Shown here: piece after piece, positions 9,774 to 21,413 of the stretch
Numbering within the stretch: the stretch's first letter is position 1
Layout of the letters: each line of letters begins with the position of its first letter
Origin: Tieghemiomyces parasiticus
Lineage: Eukaryota > Kickxellomycota > Dimargaritomycetes > Dimargaritales > Dimargaritaceae
Assembly: GCA_027575765.1 (NCBI GenBank)
Contig: JANBPT010000056.1
Span: 25,687-89,686, forward strand
DNA length: 64,000 nucleotides
Direction of reading: 5' to 3'
Position numbers and translations under genes: made by a program
Notes under the pieces: generated by a model
What the model was told of the DNA's origin: nothing
What the model saw: only the letters and a program-made list of their open reading frames with translations
Databases searched by the model: none

Positions 9774-12700
9774 CTAAATCAGAAGCGGGCTGTCAATCAC
9801 CCCAAACCCTGCAGCAATACCACCCTCGTTGGAAGACTCGACCTTGGTCCGGAGGAGATGGCCGCGTGTCTCGTTGATGTGGACGGTTCCGTCCTCGTCG
9901 CTAATCAAGTATAGGGTGGCCAGAAAAAGTGGGGAACAGAGCCGGTCAATACCACGGCTAACCATAAATTGGCCCCGCATAGCCAATCCAGTCAGTCCTT
10001 CCTAGACAACCCCCCTTTTTCCGCGACCCAACTTACCTCAGCCAGGCCCCGAAGATGCCGAGTTCGCTGATGACAGGCCCGTGGTGCAGCTCGCCGTTAC
10101 GGATCAGTAGGTTGTGGACCTTGGGCGGGCGGATGAGGTCCATCAAAATGTGGGCCTCCTGCTCCGACTCGTTCATATGACGCAGGACTCCGGGAATATC
10201 CGTGCCGTAAATATTGTTGCCTAGTGTAGGTAAAGATATGGATGGCCATGTGACACCCTTCCCCCCCTCTCCGCGAAGGTTAGCTAAGGATAAACGGATT
10301 TTACAGGCCGACAAGGCCAAACTCGGATCCGGGTCGACTGTGGCCTTCCCAGGTATTTAGTCTGACATGATAAACCAGTGAGAATTAACTTACCACCACC
10401 CTCGCGCTGAGGTTTCATCACGAAGTTCTCTGGTGACTCCAGAGCCTGGGCCACTGCCTGGCGACCCGCAGGCGAACTGTCCATTGGGTAGAGCCCCGTA
10501 AAGCAGTCCCGGAGCTGTTGGCAGACCGCTGGCTCGTCAATGAACCTGGTAGCGATGAGTGTATAGAATGTGGCCAGTGTGATATTCAATCAGCTCTGTA
10601 CCGCAGCAACAATGAGCGGGAGCTGGACCTAAATGAAAAACAATAATTAGTTAGGAACCACCTATCCATCACGATGCAACTTACCTCTCCAGGGCACCGG
10701 GGCGACTGAGGACCTCCTGTACTTTCTTGGTCCCGGCGAGTTGGTAGGCGATGTTGGGGCACTTAATGGCCCATGAGCGCTCTAGTAACCCACGGGCCGT
10801 CCAGTCCTAAAAAATGGCATGGCATGATAGCGGCGATGGAGGTCAGCCAGTCAAGTTATCGGTATAATAGCGATTCACTCCCCTCACCGAAGGGAAATGG
10901 CCGCACAAGGTTAGTCGGATTGTATTGCCTTGCTCTTCGGCATGGATACTAACCTCTTCGCAGTTATAGTCGTCCGGGCTGTAGCCCCAGCGATAGTAAA
11001 TGACGGCCACTTCTTGACCGTTCCTAAACGGAAAGAGAGGGGGGTTACGGTACAATGGCGTGGTGGGTAAGGTACGAGATAGGGTTAGGATAGGACGGTC
11101 AGGGTCATTACATTGTGAATGATTTCAAAGCCAATGTAGGGAGCGTTCAGGTCAACCCTCGGCCCTTCTACTTACACCATGGCGTGGTTAGCGGAATCCA
11201 GTTTGACCTTCTGTGTCACCTCGGCGACAGTCAGGCGCACTAGATTAATGTTGTGCCTAATAGATACAAGTAAGAAGAGATAGGGCCACCCGGAAGGCGG
11301 TTAGTTAGCTTCGAGCCACGACGCAACCCCTGGTCAGCCTTGGTCCGGAAGCGAGGCCATGTTTTCTAAACAAATAAAAATTGATCGGGCTTACTTGGTC
11401 TGCAGCTCGTATTCAACGAACCGCTGGTCGTAAATGTTGCGCTCATTGGGCTGGACGACCATCAGGACGATTGCACTGCAATGAGTTAGGAGGTGTGGGA
11501 TCAATGTAGGGCAGGTGAGTAGACCGGATTGGTTTGTCCCCTCATTTAGTGATGCTTTCCTGGGACGATCGAATCACACTATGGCAAGCAGGCAACCAAT
11601 CTTCGAGGCAATGTAAAATTGGTAAGACCCTGTACGCTACGTACTTTGGTTTGCCGTACACGGACCAGGCTTTGGCAAGGAGGTCGCCCAAGCCATGCAG
11701 TGAATTGTTCCGCGGAAGGTGATGGTCTGGGTTGGTATCCAGTGCGGGGTTTGAGGCCACGAGTAGTTGACGGTAATCAGGATGTTTCCAGAGGTAACTG
11801 GTACGTGAGGCCGATATGTGGGGTATGGGTACGAAGGGCGTGTTCGATTAGTACGGTATATTATCCTACTGCGCGTTACATGGGGCTGATTATGACCTTA
11901 ATCCCACAGTATTAATGTGTATGGCTTACCGGTGGAAATCGGTGGTGACCTGACCGAGACTGGCAAAGGATACCGAGACGGTGTTGAACTCGACCTGCTG
12001 GATGGTCTGGGCCGTGGACAACTGGCCGTCTGGCGCGTGCAGCAGGTAATCGGAGCGATGGAAACCCATGACGGCCGTTTGACGCTTAATCCCCGAGTGG
12101 GTGGTCAAAAGTGGATGGGTGAGGACTTGTGGCCAGGCCGGGTTAGACGGCTACCCGGGAACCTCATGGACCCCAGGCCAGTGGAGAAGGCCGATAGACC
12201 TCACCATCAGTCTACTTGTGGATTTCTTTTTCGCTCTGGACCACGGGTGGCGAAGCTGGTCCTGAGAAAGGGCATCACGGCCAGAATGGCTAGATCTGTT
12301 ACTTACCTGGTTGCGCGGCGTTTCACGATCCACACGGTAGAGATCATACAGACGGCGGGTAAACTCATCCGCCTTAATCAAGCTGTCGAAAGTGGGAATA
12401 TGATTGTCATGGGAGTATAAGGAATTAGCAGTTGAAAAATCACCTAGCCCTTACCTACCCCGCCAGGATTGCATATCCCTTCCGCTGTTTTCCACCGGCC
12501 ATACCTTGACAAATAAGTTTCCAGGAACTCGTCATCCGCAGCGATACGGTCAAACAGTCTGTTAAGGTGGGGTTGGATGGTCAAGGCACGTTCAAAGCCA
12601 GCACGGGGGAAGGGGGACGGGAATAGCGCCAAGGGGGCGTGGACCGCCAACCCGGCGGCGTTGGATAGCTGGGCGCCGTCAGCAGCGGGTTTCATAACCA

Positions 12701-12800
12701 ACCCATGCGACAGCGCGTAGTCGACGGCCAGCTCGCCGAGGGTCCGGACTCGGGGGTCCGCCGGGTCGGACGGGTAGGTGACAGTGTTGAGACTGGCCAT
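9774..12800 (-). CDS. GSH2: Glutathione synthetase
   Basis: Eleven-exon model: 12505-12800, 12307-12382, 11930-12084, 11645-11797, 11395-11475, 11176-11256, 10954-11023, 10685-10806, 10394-10545, 10037-10220 and 9774-9900. Phases agree at every junction, giving 498 residues, close to the usual ~475-500 of the eukaryotic family. The enzyme joins gamma-glutamylcysteine and glycine with ATP, the last step of glutathione synthesis in the cytosol. Family marks in order: FHRSDYLLH and [11 protein letters not shown] in the substrate region, [64 protein letters not shown] (ATP-grasp glycine-rich loop, split by an intron after GG) and ELGIFGAWL. The tail [13 protein letters not shown] forms the C-terminal substrate lid. 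It is an ATP-grasp enzyme acting as a dimer (family knowledge). Confidence 0.96.
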
Positions 12801-13348
12801 GCTCAGCGGAATGAGGCGGCAGTGGGGCGGAAGGAGGGAGGGAGGGAGAGCGGGTACTGAGGTAAGGGTAAATGGAAGCCGTAGGGTGGAGGTGGAACAG
12901 GGTCAGCATTCGAAGCGGCGTAGGGGACGAGGACACCGTCGTTGGACGGGGAACGAATGGGCAGCGGTGTAGCGACATCCACCTGTCCCTCTTCCGCTTT
13001 GGGTGGCTGAGACGTTCCAGCGGAAGTGCAGCTGGGCGCCCCCAAGGAGAGGGAGGGGTGAGAAAAACCCTGCGGAGGGCGCCATTGGCCCTGCTAGCTG
13101 ATGGGCCGTCCAAACGGTTTGTCAGCACCGTGCCTTCGCAGACATACGGTGGAAACCCGCTTCAGTCCCACTCCCTCTTCCGCAGCTAGCCCTGAATCGG
13201 TAAAGGGGTGCCTCTCAACCCGTCTAAAACCGTCCACCCACAGCGGCCACAGTAGTTACAAGATATTTTATTGAGACGGTGTGGCCACCGGACTCTAGTT
13301 GTATAAACATGCATGTTACAAGCACCAGGCCGACTTTGAGCGGGCGCT
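12801..13348. other. Intergenic, upstream of GSH2
   Basis: On the minus strand the first ~250 bases upstream of GSH2 are pyrimidine-rich (runs of GGAGG on the plus strand near 12830-12850), a promoter-like pattern. Overlapping frames on both strands here look like low-complexity shadows, so no gene is called. Confidence 0.4.
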
Positions 13349-13618
13349 TTAAAGCTCGCCATGGACTACGGGGGCCGCCGCCGGCGAGTCCATGTTAGGC
13401 AGGGGGCCGTGGGGCCAGTCGTAGCCTAGTTTGGCCTGTACCTCCAGGCGCCGTTGCTCAACTGCCTGTTCCAGCTGGCGACGGTTCTCGTCGTGTTTAC
13501 TGGGGTCTGTCCAATGGGGAACCGGGTACAGACCGGACTGGGCGAGCGGTATGGCCTGTAGTAGGAGGTAGATGACCGAAACAAAGGCGAATAGAATGTG
13601 CCGGGCGAAGAAAGGCAT
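13349..13618 (-). CDS. Small protein with N-terminal membrane segment, unknown
   Basis: A single-exon frame for 89 residues starting MPFFARHILFAFVSV. A hydrophobic stretch (about residues 8-27, AFVSVIYLLLQAIPLAQSG) could be a signal peptide with cleavage near AQS-G, or a single membrane anchor. The remainder is hydrophilic: a charged helix (NRRQLEQAVEQRRLEVQAK) with Tyr, Trp and Pro on either side, ending in HGEL. The final tetrapeptide resembles an ER-retrieval signal (HDEL/KDEL type) with Gly for Asp, but this is only a resemblance. The upstream frame is open to 13780, but the ATG at 13618 follows a pyrimidine-rich leader and is preferred. It could be a small mitochondrial or ER membrane subunit. 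The family was not recognised. Confidence 0.55.
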   Translation of the reverse strand: MPFFARHILFAFVSVIYLLLQAIPLAQSGLYPVPHWTDPSKHDENRRQLEQAVEQRRLEVQAKLGYDWPHGPLPNMDSPAAAPVVHGEL

Positions 13619-14096
13619 GGTGGAGCGGATGGAATGGGTAGGTGTGGGTGAAAGGATGTGAGAGTGGCGAGATGCCGTGAGTGTTGTGACTGTGGTAAGG
13701 AATGGGAAAAAGGGAAAGTCAACAAATCTCTTAATACGTAGGCCAAACACGCTGGCCTGCTTACTGGGGCACGCGCCCAAGTTTGTTTTATTTATTTTAT
13801 TACTTTACAAACTCCGGTCGCCCACATCGTACTAACCTTTCTCCACTCGGCCGGGGCGACCAATGATGCGAGTATTTAACTGATGCGCACCAGGATAAGT
13901 AATGGCACGTTCGTCAAGTTTTGATCGATGTGGGCCTTCGATCCGTGCTATTCGTTTCGATTAAGGTGGCGGGGGGCTGCGCTCCGTAGCATTTACGACA
14001 GAGTAAGGTGAGAGAGAATAGGTGGCGGGTGAGACCTACAGCAGAATCTACCGGTTTTATTGTGATGTCCCTGGAATTGACTAAGGTACCAATGGG
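13619..14096. other. Intergenic
   Basis: Pyrimidine-rich on the minus strand next to the small-protein gene, otherwise without a supported frame. Confidence 0.35.
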
Positions 14097-14815
14097 TTAC
14101 TCCCAGAGCTTCTTGCGGATCTGGGCCTTCTCGACCTTGAGCTCCTCGTCCTCGATTCTCTTCTCAAGTTTTTCCTCCACAGCGCACGCCTTCTCGATGG
14201 CCTTGAACTTCCGCCGCTTGGCCTTAGTAGTGAGGGGCTTGGTGACCTTTTTCTTTTGTATGCTGGTCGGTGTAGCAATATGGACCCGAGCAGAGAAGGA
14301 AACGGGTTGTAGATAGGTACGCCGGGTTAGCTGTCGTTGGCATAGGGAGCCGGAACAGCTTGGAGGTCTTGGGCAATATCGGACCGGGCTTGCTGGGAGG
14401 GTATTCAAAGAGAGTGGCCAGTGACTTACATACTGTTCTGCTGTATCGCAATATGCGGGCTCACTGGTACGGCAGGGAGAAACAAGAGCAGAAGTTGAGG
14501 GTTTAGTCATCAGATCTGGTACGGATTGGGGGATATCGGATAGAGTTGGCTAGCGAACGAGCACCGGCGCGTTCGTTGCAAGAAACTGATAGTACCTACC
14601 TTTCAATGCCACAGCGCTTTCGGCTTCTGATTTCTTGTCTGCTCGATGTTGAACACAAGGTAAAAAGTATCGGTGCTTTTCAGTATGCTGCGTTAGCTCA
14701 AGGCATCCCCCGTTGACACAACGCTAGTCCAGTCCATTCGAACACAGAAAGGGCGTTGGAAAAGATGGCACCAGTTCGTTACACGCTCTCCACTACACTT
14801 ACTCCTTTTACCCAT
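14097..14815 (-). CDS. Small lysine-rich protein, possibly ribosome-biogenesis factor
   Basis: Four-exon model 14803-14815, 14600-14638, 14430-14463 and 14097-14262, all with GT...AG introns and matching phases, giving 83 residues. The first exon is only 13 nt (MGKR plus one base). The protein begins MGKRNKKSEAESAVALK and has a very basic middle (IQKKKVTKPLTTKAKRRKF) followed by a long charged amphipathic helix rich in Glu and Lys (EKLEKRIEDEELKVEKAQ) ending IRKKLWE. The composition resembles small nucleolar or pre-60S factors such as Alb1, which shuttle with pre-ribosomes, but no diagnostic motif was confirmed, so the functional guess is weak. The exon structure is better supported than the function. 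Confidence 0.55.
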
Positions 14816-15400
14816 GGCGACAGTCAATGGCAGTGATTCGTAGTGAGGCAGGCTGCGAGTCAAAGTGGCACACGGGTTGTGGGGCTCGGGCAGGACAGGA
14901 TGTCTTGGGTAAAACTTGTGGACGCTAAGAGACTTGCTGGCGCGAGTGGTGTCAACTCGATTGCTGGAGACAAATAGGCCTAGCTATGGGGTGATTGAAC
15001 GGAATTTCACGGCCGGGTCTGTGGATACGTTGGAGAAGAGGGGAGGTACAAATGCGAACATACCCTCTAACCGATGTTGGAATGAGCGATGCGGTGGTAG
15101 GCGTGCTCAGTGAAAAAAACCAAAAAAAAATCCTACCAAGAGCTGCGGACGACCCATAGACTAGACGGAGGGCTGGTGGTTATTTGAAGGGTTATGCATA
15201 AAGGCCTTGGTATTAAATTTCGTGTATGCAACTCGGCACTTTTTGGTACCAGCCGCTTCAACTCGATGCAAAGCTTCACTTCTTTGTTTTAGATTCATAT
15301 TAACTAATTTGAATGGCAAATCTCAAAAGCGGTTGACGGTCACTGGCCGCCCAATATATATATATAGATGCCACCATATCGTTTAGGATTTTCTAAGCCA
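14816..15400. other. Spacer before the mariner relic
   Basis: No gene seen. Contains A tracts near 15112-15130 and a TA-dinucleotide run near 15354-15366. It probably includes the promoter of the lysine-rich protein gene. Confidence 0.35.
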
Positions 15401-15411
15401 AATGATGTTTA

Positions 15412-16390
15412 TTAAATATAATCACCGCCACTATGTACCACTTGTTGACCTCGTTCAAGCCAGCCACCAAAGCAGGCTCTAGAGTCACTTGATTGGAGCC
15501 TGGTAAATTCCGAGTACCAGGTGTCCACGACCGCCTTCACTGTGGTGAACTTTTTACCCGTCGGCTGCTGTTTGACATTTCTGAACAGCCAGAAGTCACA
15601 GGGGGCCAGGCCAGCAGGACTGTAGGGAGGGGTTGAAAGTAGTTTAAGTTTAATGGCGGAAATACAGGCCTGGGTAGCTGCAGCATGATGCGGTGGTGCA
15701 TTATCATGGTGGAGCCCTTGACACCAGGGGGGCTTGACATTCAGGTGTAATGGGCCACGCCTGGTGAAAAGCAATGGTCAGCATCACCTTGGGTGTGGTA
15801 TAGCCTCGGCGGGTCTCAGTTGGGATTGGGCCACCTGTAGGGCACCACCTCCGGCAACTAGAGCCAGCAGGGGAGATCGTATGGGTATACCTAGGTCCCA
15901 TCACCTGTGACGATGGAGTCTAGTAGGTAGTCCCTGGTCCTGTCAAACTCCTCCAGGAACTCAGTGGCAAAACGTACCCGCTGGTGGTGTCGGTCATTGA
16001 TAAAGGTGTGGGGGGGACCCAGCAATTGAAATAGCTGTGTAACCTCAGGTCCTTACGCGGAACTCTGCGCCTGGTACCAGGGGAAGCGTGGCAAGCCCAG
16101 GCCAGCTGCTCAGCAGTCAGTCAAGGGTCTTCCTCCAACAGTCTCAGGATCACGTCCCCATACAGTTCACCAAGGTCATCTGATGGGCGACCAGAACAAG
16201 GGTCATCTGCAAAGGAGTGGTGACCTATGTAAAAGCAAGCCAGCCACCTGTAGATGGTGGAGTGGCTAGGGGCAGTTGAGCCCAGCTTGGAAGTAAAAAC
16301 ATTCAGAATAGCATCTGCCTTGCGGCCCTCCAGATAGTAATTATAAATAAGGACCCATACATCACACCTGGTTAACTTGGGTGGAGTGGG
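15412..16390 (-). mobile_element. Degenerate mariner-type (Tc1/mariner) transposase relic
   Basis: Read on the minus strand, this region translates piecewise into a mariner transposase. There is an N-terminal helix-turn-helix-like part (starting KLTRCDVWVLIYNYYLEG), a middle with the first catalytic Asp (IVTGDGT), then HHDNAPPH with the second Asp and YSPAGLAPCDFWLF with the third. The reading frame is broken by several in-frame stops and at least one frame change in the middle, so it cannot encode an active enzyme. The spacing between the second and third Asp reads 35 because of one extra residue (SPAGLAPCD), where mariner usually has 34. Only the last 120 codons (15412-15774) remain open. 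Terminal inverted repeats were not identified, so the element's ends are approximate. Confidence 0.85.
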
Positions 16391-16598
16391 GGAGGGGGGC
16401 TTTAAAAAATAGACGTGATGGATGGTTAAAAAATAATTTAAATCAGAAATGCTTCAATTCTTGAATGCGTTATACCAATCGACTCGGCATCGTTGACTCG
16501 TCTAGGTTTCATTTGAACCACTGCGATCTGAGATCTCCAGCATAAAAGCGCCAACCGATTTAATTTCACCTATATATATATGTAATACTACCATCCTA

Positions 16599-18735
16599 CT
16601 ACTGGCGGAGGGCCTCGACCTCCTCAATTTCCTTAGGCACAGTAGTAAGGTTGTCGTGGCCCGTTTCGGTCACAAGCACGCTATCTTCAATCCGCACGCC
16701 GCCCACATTCATGTACTTGTCAACCACTGCGCGGTCGATATACTGAGCCTGCTGGGGGTCGGCGAAAGCCAGTTCAAGGAGGGGTTTGACAAAGTAGCAC
16801 CCGGGCTCGACGGTGACAACCATCCCCGGCTGCAAGGTACGACGCATGCGTAGATTGCGGATACCTGGTTCGTCAATGCGCTGCACGCCCTTCGGGTAGC
16901 CAGCCACATCGTGCACATCCAGACCGATACTGTGGCCCAGTCCGTGCGGGAAAAACACTGCGGCGACGTGGTGCTTCAGAATGTCGTCAATCTTGCCGTG
17001 CAGGACCCCCAAGCGGAGGAGGCCTTCGGCGCACACTTTGGTAGCCAAGCGGTGCATGTCCTCCCACTCCACTCCCGGGGCGATGTTCTTGAGTACGGTC
17101 TGGAGAGGAGAGGAGAGGGATAGGGTAACAGACAGAGGGTTGGTTAGACTCGGGAGGGGGCGTAGTGTAATACCAATTCTTCCGGCTCCGACTTCGGGCC
17201 AAGCACAGCCGTCCTCATTGCCCTACTGATGGGGTCGCGTACTGCAACCGATCAGCCAGCTCACCTTCTGCATATCCAGCACAATGCTGTAGATATCGCG
17301 GGCCTCGGGGGTGAACTGTTTTCCCACAGGGAAAACTCGGGTGATATCAGACGCATAGCCCTGGTACTCGCACCCGGCGTCGACAAGGACCACATCAGAC
17401 TTTCGGTCACAGTCTGCGCTGTTCTTGGTGTAGTGGAGGATGGAAGCGTTCGTGCCGCGACCCACGATGCCGCCGTAGGCCTGGTGGAGACCGCCCTGGG
17501 TGGCACACTCGAAGGCAAACTTGGCGTACAGCTCGCGCTCGTTGATACCCAGTCGCACATACTTCATCAGTTCTGCGTGTGCCCGGCTACTGATCTGGTT
17601 CGCCCTACGCATCACCTCGACCTCCTCGGGAGTCTTGAACATGCGGGCCTCCTCGATGGCCCTAGATCGGGAAGGAGGGAGTGCAAGGGTAGAAAAGAAG
17701 AGGCCACAGGTTCACGTAACCAGGCAAGGTATTGGAAGTTGGTCGTTGATGAATAGATGTAAAAGCGAATGGGGACTAGATACTATCGAGAACGTAATGA
17801 TAGCGGATCACGTCAAAGTGACTGATGAATCAGAAGACGCGGTGGGTGTACTTACGGCAGCAGCTTGACCTCGTTCACACGGGCATGGTGATCGCCAAGC
17901 GATTTAAGATCGACGTTATCGAGAGTGTAGATGGCCACAGTGGCGCTCTGGGTCAGCTGGTTGGCAATGGCGTGGGTGTACTGAACGTCGTCCACGGGGT
18001 ATTTGGCCTTGAGCTCACTCAGGGATTCTGCTTGGAAGAATGGTTGGCGTCGGCATGGCAGTAAGTATCACGTATTGCACGAGGGTTCAAAGGGAAGGTA
18101 TACACTTGGGTCTTGATTCACATGCTCACGACTAAAGTGGCCAAGTCGGCATTAAGCGACTGCGTCAATTGCACGACTAGGTTGAGTGTGTTGACTTACC
18201 CTGCTCGCCCACCCAAATAACTTCGTCCTCGGGCATTTTGGGCACGTAGAGCACACCATGGTCCTGGGCGATGTTGTAAATATACTCCAGGCCGGGCTCG
18301 TCGGCCCCGGTCAGGTAGTAAAAGTTGGTGTCCTGAAAGAAGGGCAGTTCCTGGCGGTATCGACATTGTATAAATATGAGGGGGGAAACAGTAGTGACGA
18401 AGGTAATCGAAGATAAATGGGGTCAAAATTCAGGCAGTGTAGCGGGGCAATACTCTAATACTGGATATGACAGTCACAGGGCTACGCCCAGACCGAAGGC
18501 CCTTTTTCTGAAGGGAAAAGATGGGTGTAGGCTAGCCCGTAAGCTTTAAGCTACGCAGCCTGTCAGCACCACAAACGTCCGCTTATACATGGACTACGGA
18601 GCCGATTCGTGGACTTACCGTGTCGGCACGGCCCTTTAGCTGAATATCGAACCCACGCAGGTAAATGAGACCTTCCGAAACGCCGAGGTTCTTGACCACC
18701 TTGTGGCAGTGAGACTTGGCGGGGTAGTTGGACAT
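16599..18735 (-). CDS. Xaa-Pro dipeptidase / aminopeptidase P family (M24B)
   Basis: Five-exon model: 18619-18735, 18200-18350, 17856-18027, 17265-17661 and 16599-17099; phases agree; 445 residues. The enzyme cleaves dipeptides or peptides next to proline using two metal ions in a pita-bread fold. The N-terminal domain (to ~180) carries FFQDTNFYYLTGADEPG and YPVDDVQYTHAI. The catalytic domain has the metal ligands in order: DAGCEYQGYASDIT (two Asp), HGLGHSIGLDVHD (His), VVTVEPGCYF (Glu) and GGVRIEDSVLV (Glu), so the active site looks intact. Length and layout match fungal prolidase-like PEPP enzymes. The acceptor of exon 3 is a tandem AAGCAG, allowing one extra Ala. Expected to act in the cytosol, as no signal peptide is seen. 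Confidence 0.94.
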
Positions 18736-19875
18736 GGTGACAGGCTCAATTGGGAGGTTGCGAAGGAAAGAAAAAAGGGAGGGTTGGATGTGAAAACTAG
18801 GATTGTAATGAAGGGTTATGGAATGGACGAGAAATGGCAGAGAGCGGGACAGACGGGGCAATGAGAGGAGGGGATCTCGGGTGACATATGGCTGGAAACC
18901 TAGGTGGGTACAAGTGGGGAAGTGCCTGGCAGGCCGATGAAATTAATCGTCAGCAGATAGCTCTGGTGCCTTGACTCGGGCCTTTCCAGTCGGCATGCCG
19001 ACCCCACTGCTAGTCGACCTCTACGCTCAGTTTGAGGGTCCGGGCCTATCGGCGGATTCGACACGAAGCCTCATCCAATCTAAACCTCGCCATCTCTTCC
19101 CACCCTTACCGAGTCCCCCCCTCCCCACAGTCCTGCCAGTCAGGGGCCTGCAAGGCAACACAAATGCTGTGACTGGCCTTCGCCAATAGGCTTGGAATAT
19201 GGCCCTATGGTCGCACGTTCGGTCTGATTAATAAAAGGCTCCGCCCCCCTCCGCCGTCACAATGGTTCCACCCGACTGTTTGCAATGTCCCATCGCTACC
19301 AGTCGCACCTGTGTTACTGTTGACCTAAGGTTACGACGTATGGGCATTCCAGAGGCCGGGCTGTTCCATTCTATATGTATAGTTAGACGCGCGCCAGACA
19401 ACCAGACATGGCGGCGACCCTTCGGAAAAAAAAAGCAAACTTGGCTATGGACAACGTGCCTCTCACATACGCCTCGGCTTGCAGAGGTATGGAAAATGGA
19501 GCGCTCTATTTAAAAAAAAAATTAAAAAAGGAAGGAAAGTACGGGTCATGGTCTGGTCTTGGGGCTCAAAGGTAGATTGTGGATACAGTGTTCTAGATAA
19601 AGAGTGGAACGGAAAGAAAACTATGGAGACAGTACAGAGGATGGATCCCGTTGGATGAACGTGTGTACATGGTATAAAGTGTAATTGGAAAAAAAATAAA
19701 AATGATATGATTTAGGAAAAAGTGGAAATGAACTTGCGGGGAGGGATTGGCCGCGACCGATTCTAGGTGCCGACCGAGTGTGAGGACTGAAAAGAGTAGG
19801 CAGCATCGTTTTCAAAACTATAGCTCCGACGCGTGCACGACCGGCGGGCTGTCCAATATGCCTCATCCCGCCGGC
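18736..19875. other. Intergenic, no gene seen
   Basis: About 1.1 kb. The part next to the prolidase start is pyrimidine-rich on the minus strand (promoter-like). A-rich tracts at 19425-19435, 19508-19530 and 19690-19700 lie on the 3' side of the velvet gene. Short frames at 18971 and 19262 have no recognisable content. Confidence 0.4.
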
Positions 19876-21115
19876 TCAATCCGTCCGATCCGTCCGTCTC
19901 GGCCGGTTCTCATTGCGAATAGGGATTTTGAGGCCTTGTCGGGCAAAGGCCTTTGAGAGTTCCGTGGATTCTGGAGCGTCGCGAGCGAATTGCGGTAATG
20001 TGGGCACGGGGTGCGATATGACGGTAGTAATACGTAAGCCATAAGCGCCAGTAGTTTGGTAAAAGACGATGCGTCCCTCCCGCGAAACCGTGTGTTCCGC
20101 TTGAGGTGGCAGGGTGACACCCTTCCACCTCTGAGCCATGCTAGTGGGCCAGTATGCCCATGACTGACAAATTGCCAGCGTATCCTACCTGTCATGCCGG
20201 GGAATTTCTTAGCTGAGTACACCGTGAAGGGGTCTGAGAAAGTGTGGGTGACCACCCGAGGCGAGCTGTCACTCGGATCACCGTCGCCGTCGAGTCGGAA
20301 TAGGGAAAACCGCAGTCGATAGCGACCCTCCGTACGGATCGAAAGGTCCGGGAAGCAGAAGTAGCAGCCGCGGACGCTCTCAGTATTGAGTAACATACTG
20401 GGCGACGACACCACGGTACCCATCAGGACTCGGGTGACCTTGGGCTCGTTATTGATCAGGCTGCGCTCGGCCTCCATATCTTCTGACCACAGGGTGGTGT
20501 GGAGTACGTAAAAGGGGTTCTGTACCAGACTGAGGTGGGGTGGAGACGGTGGAGATAAGGTGAGAGGGGCATTTAGTACAGAGGTAAATCCAATGGGGGC
20601 GAGTGGCTGACGATCCGTGGAGAGGTGGGACGGAGGGCCGCGTCGCCCAATTGATTGGTTATCAAGTTAGTTGTGGGAACTCGTGTGCCGGGACAGTCGG
20701 CGGTTATTCAGTAATTAGAATATCACCTCCGACGTGACGACTGCGGGTGAGGAGAGGGAAGGGGCGAGTCCTGGGTACGGGCGCGGGTCGGAGTAAGCCG
20801 GCCACAATTATCGGTCACTTACTCCTCATCGGCAACGCCGGCCGCGTCCTCGATGAATAATTGAACGATGGGCGGGGGATCGAGCGGCCGCCGGTCCTTC
20901 TCGCCAAACCCACACATGCGCGCATGCAATGGATTCTGTACCACCTGGAGCCGGTGCTGGAAACCTGGCGGCAGCTGGGGGAGGGCCGGGAGGGAGGGCG
21001 GCGGCACTTCGGTCAGGGGCCGTTGCGGTTGCGACGGAGGGGGGTACGGACGGCGAGGGTCAGTATCTGAGGGGCCTGGGCCGTACTGGTTGTCAGGGGC
21101 TGGGTATGGGTACAT
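19876..21115 (-). CDS. Velvet-domain transcriptional regulator (VelB/VosA-like)
   Basis: Three-exon model 20823-21115, 20189-20529 and 19876-19970 with consistent phases; 242 residues. Velvet proteins bind DNA through a Rel-like fold and form dimers controlling sporulation, light response and secondary metabolism in the nucleus. After a Pro/Gln/Tyr-rich N-terminus (about 1-55) comes the velvet start LQVVQNPLHARMCGFGEKDR and DPPPIVQLFI, then FYVLHTTLWSED, CYFCFPDLSIRTEGRYRLRF, SDPFTVYSAKKFPGMT and ESTELSKAFARQGLKIPIR, all clear family signatures. The C-terminus is short and basic (RPRRTDRTD). The start is set at the Met just before the Pro-rich region; an upstream in-frame Met exists at 21208. 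The class within the family (VelB, VosA or VelC) cannot be decided from reading alone. Confidence 0.94.
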
Positions 21116-21413
21116 GGTTGATGGTGATGTTGTAAAGGATCTAGCTGAGGATGAGAGCAGGCGGAAGGGTCGAACCGGAAGCAAACCCCGTTGACACCCC
21201 GGCCACATACGCTACTAGTAAGCTGGCTATGCTTCAGCACGGTGTAGGCTTCTGTTGTGCTTGGAGGGCTGAACTTGTTAGTTTATCCCTATTCACGTGA
21301 TTTTCGAAAAATTTAACTAGGAGACGTAGGTTTCATGGCACATATTGTGGCATCCCGTACTCGCAACGAAGATCCTTACCATCATGTATGCAGGATAGGA
21401 TTTAAATGAATCA
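21116..21413. other. Intergenic upstream of the velvet gene
   Basis: About 300 bases that should hold the velvet promoter. No gene and no clear TATA element seen. Confidence 0.3.
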
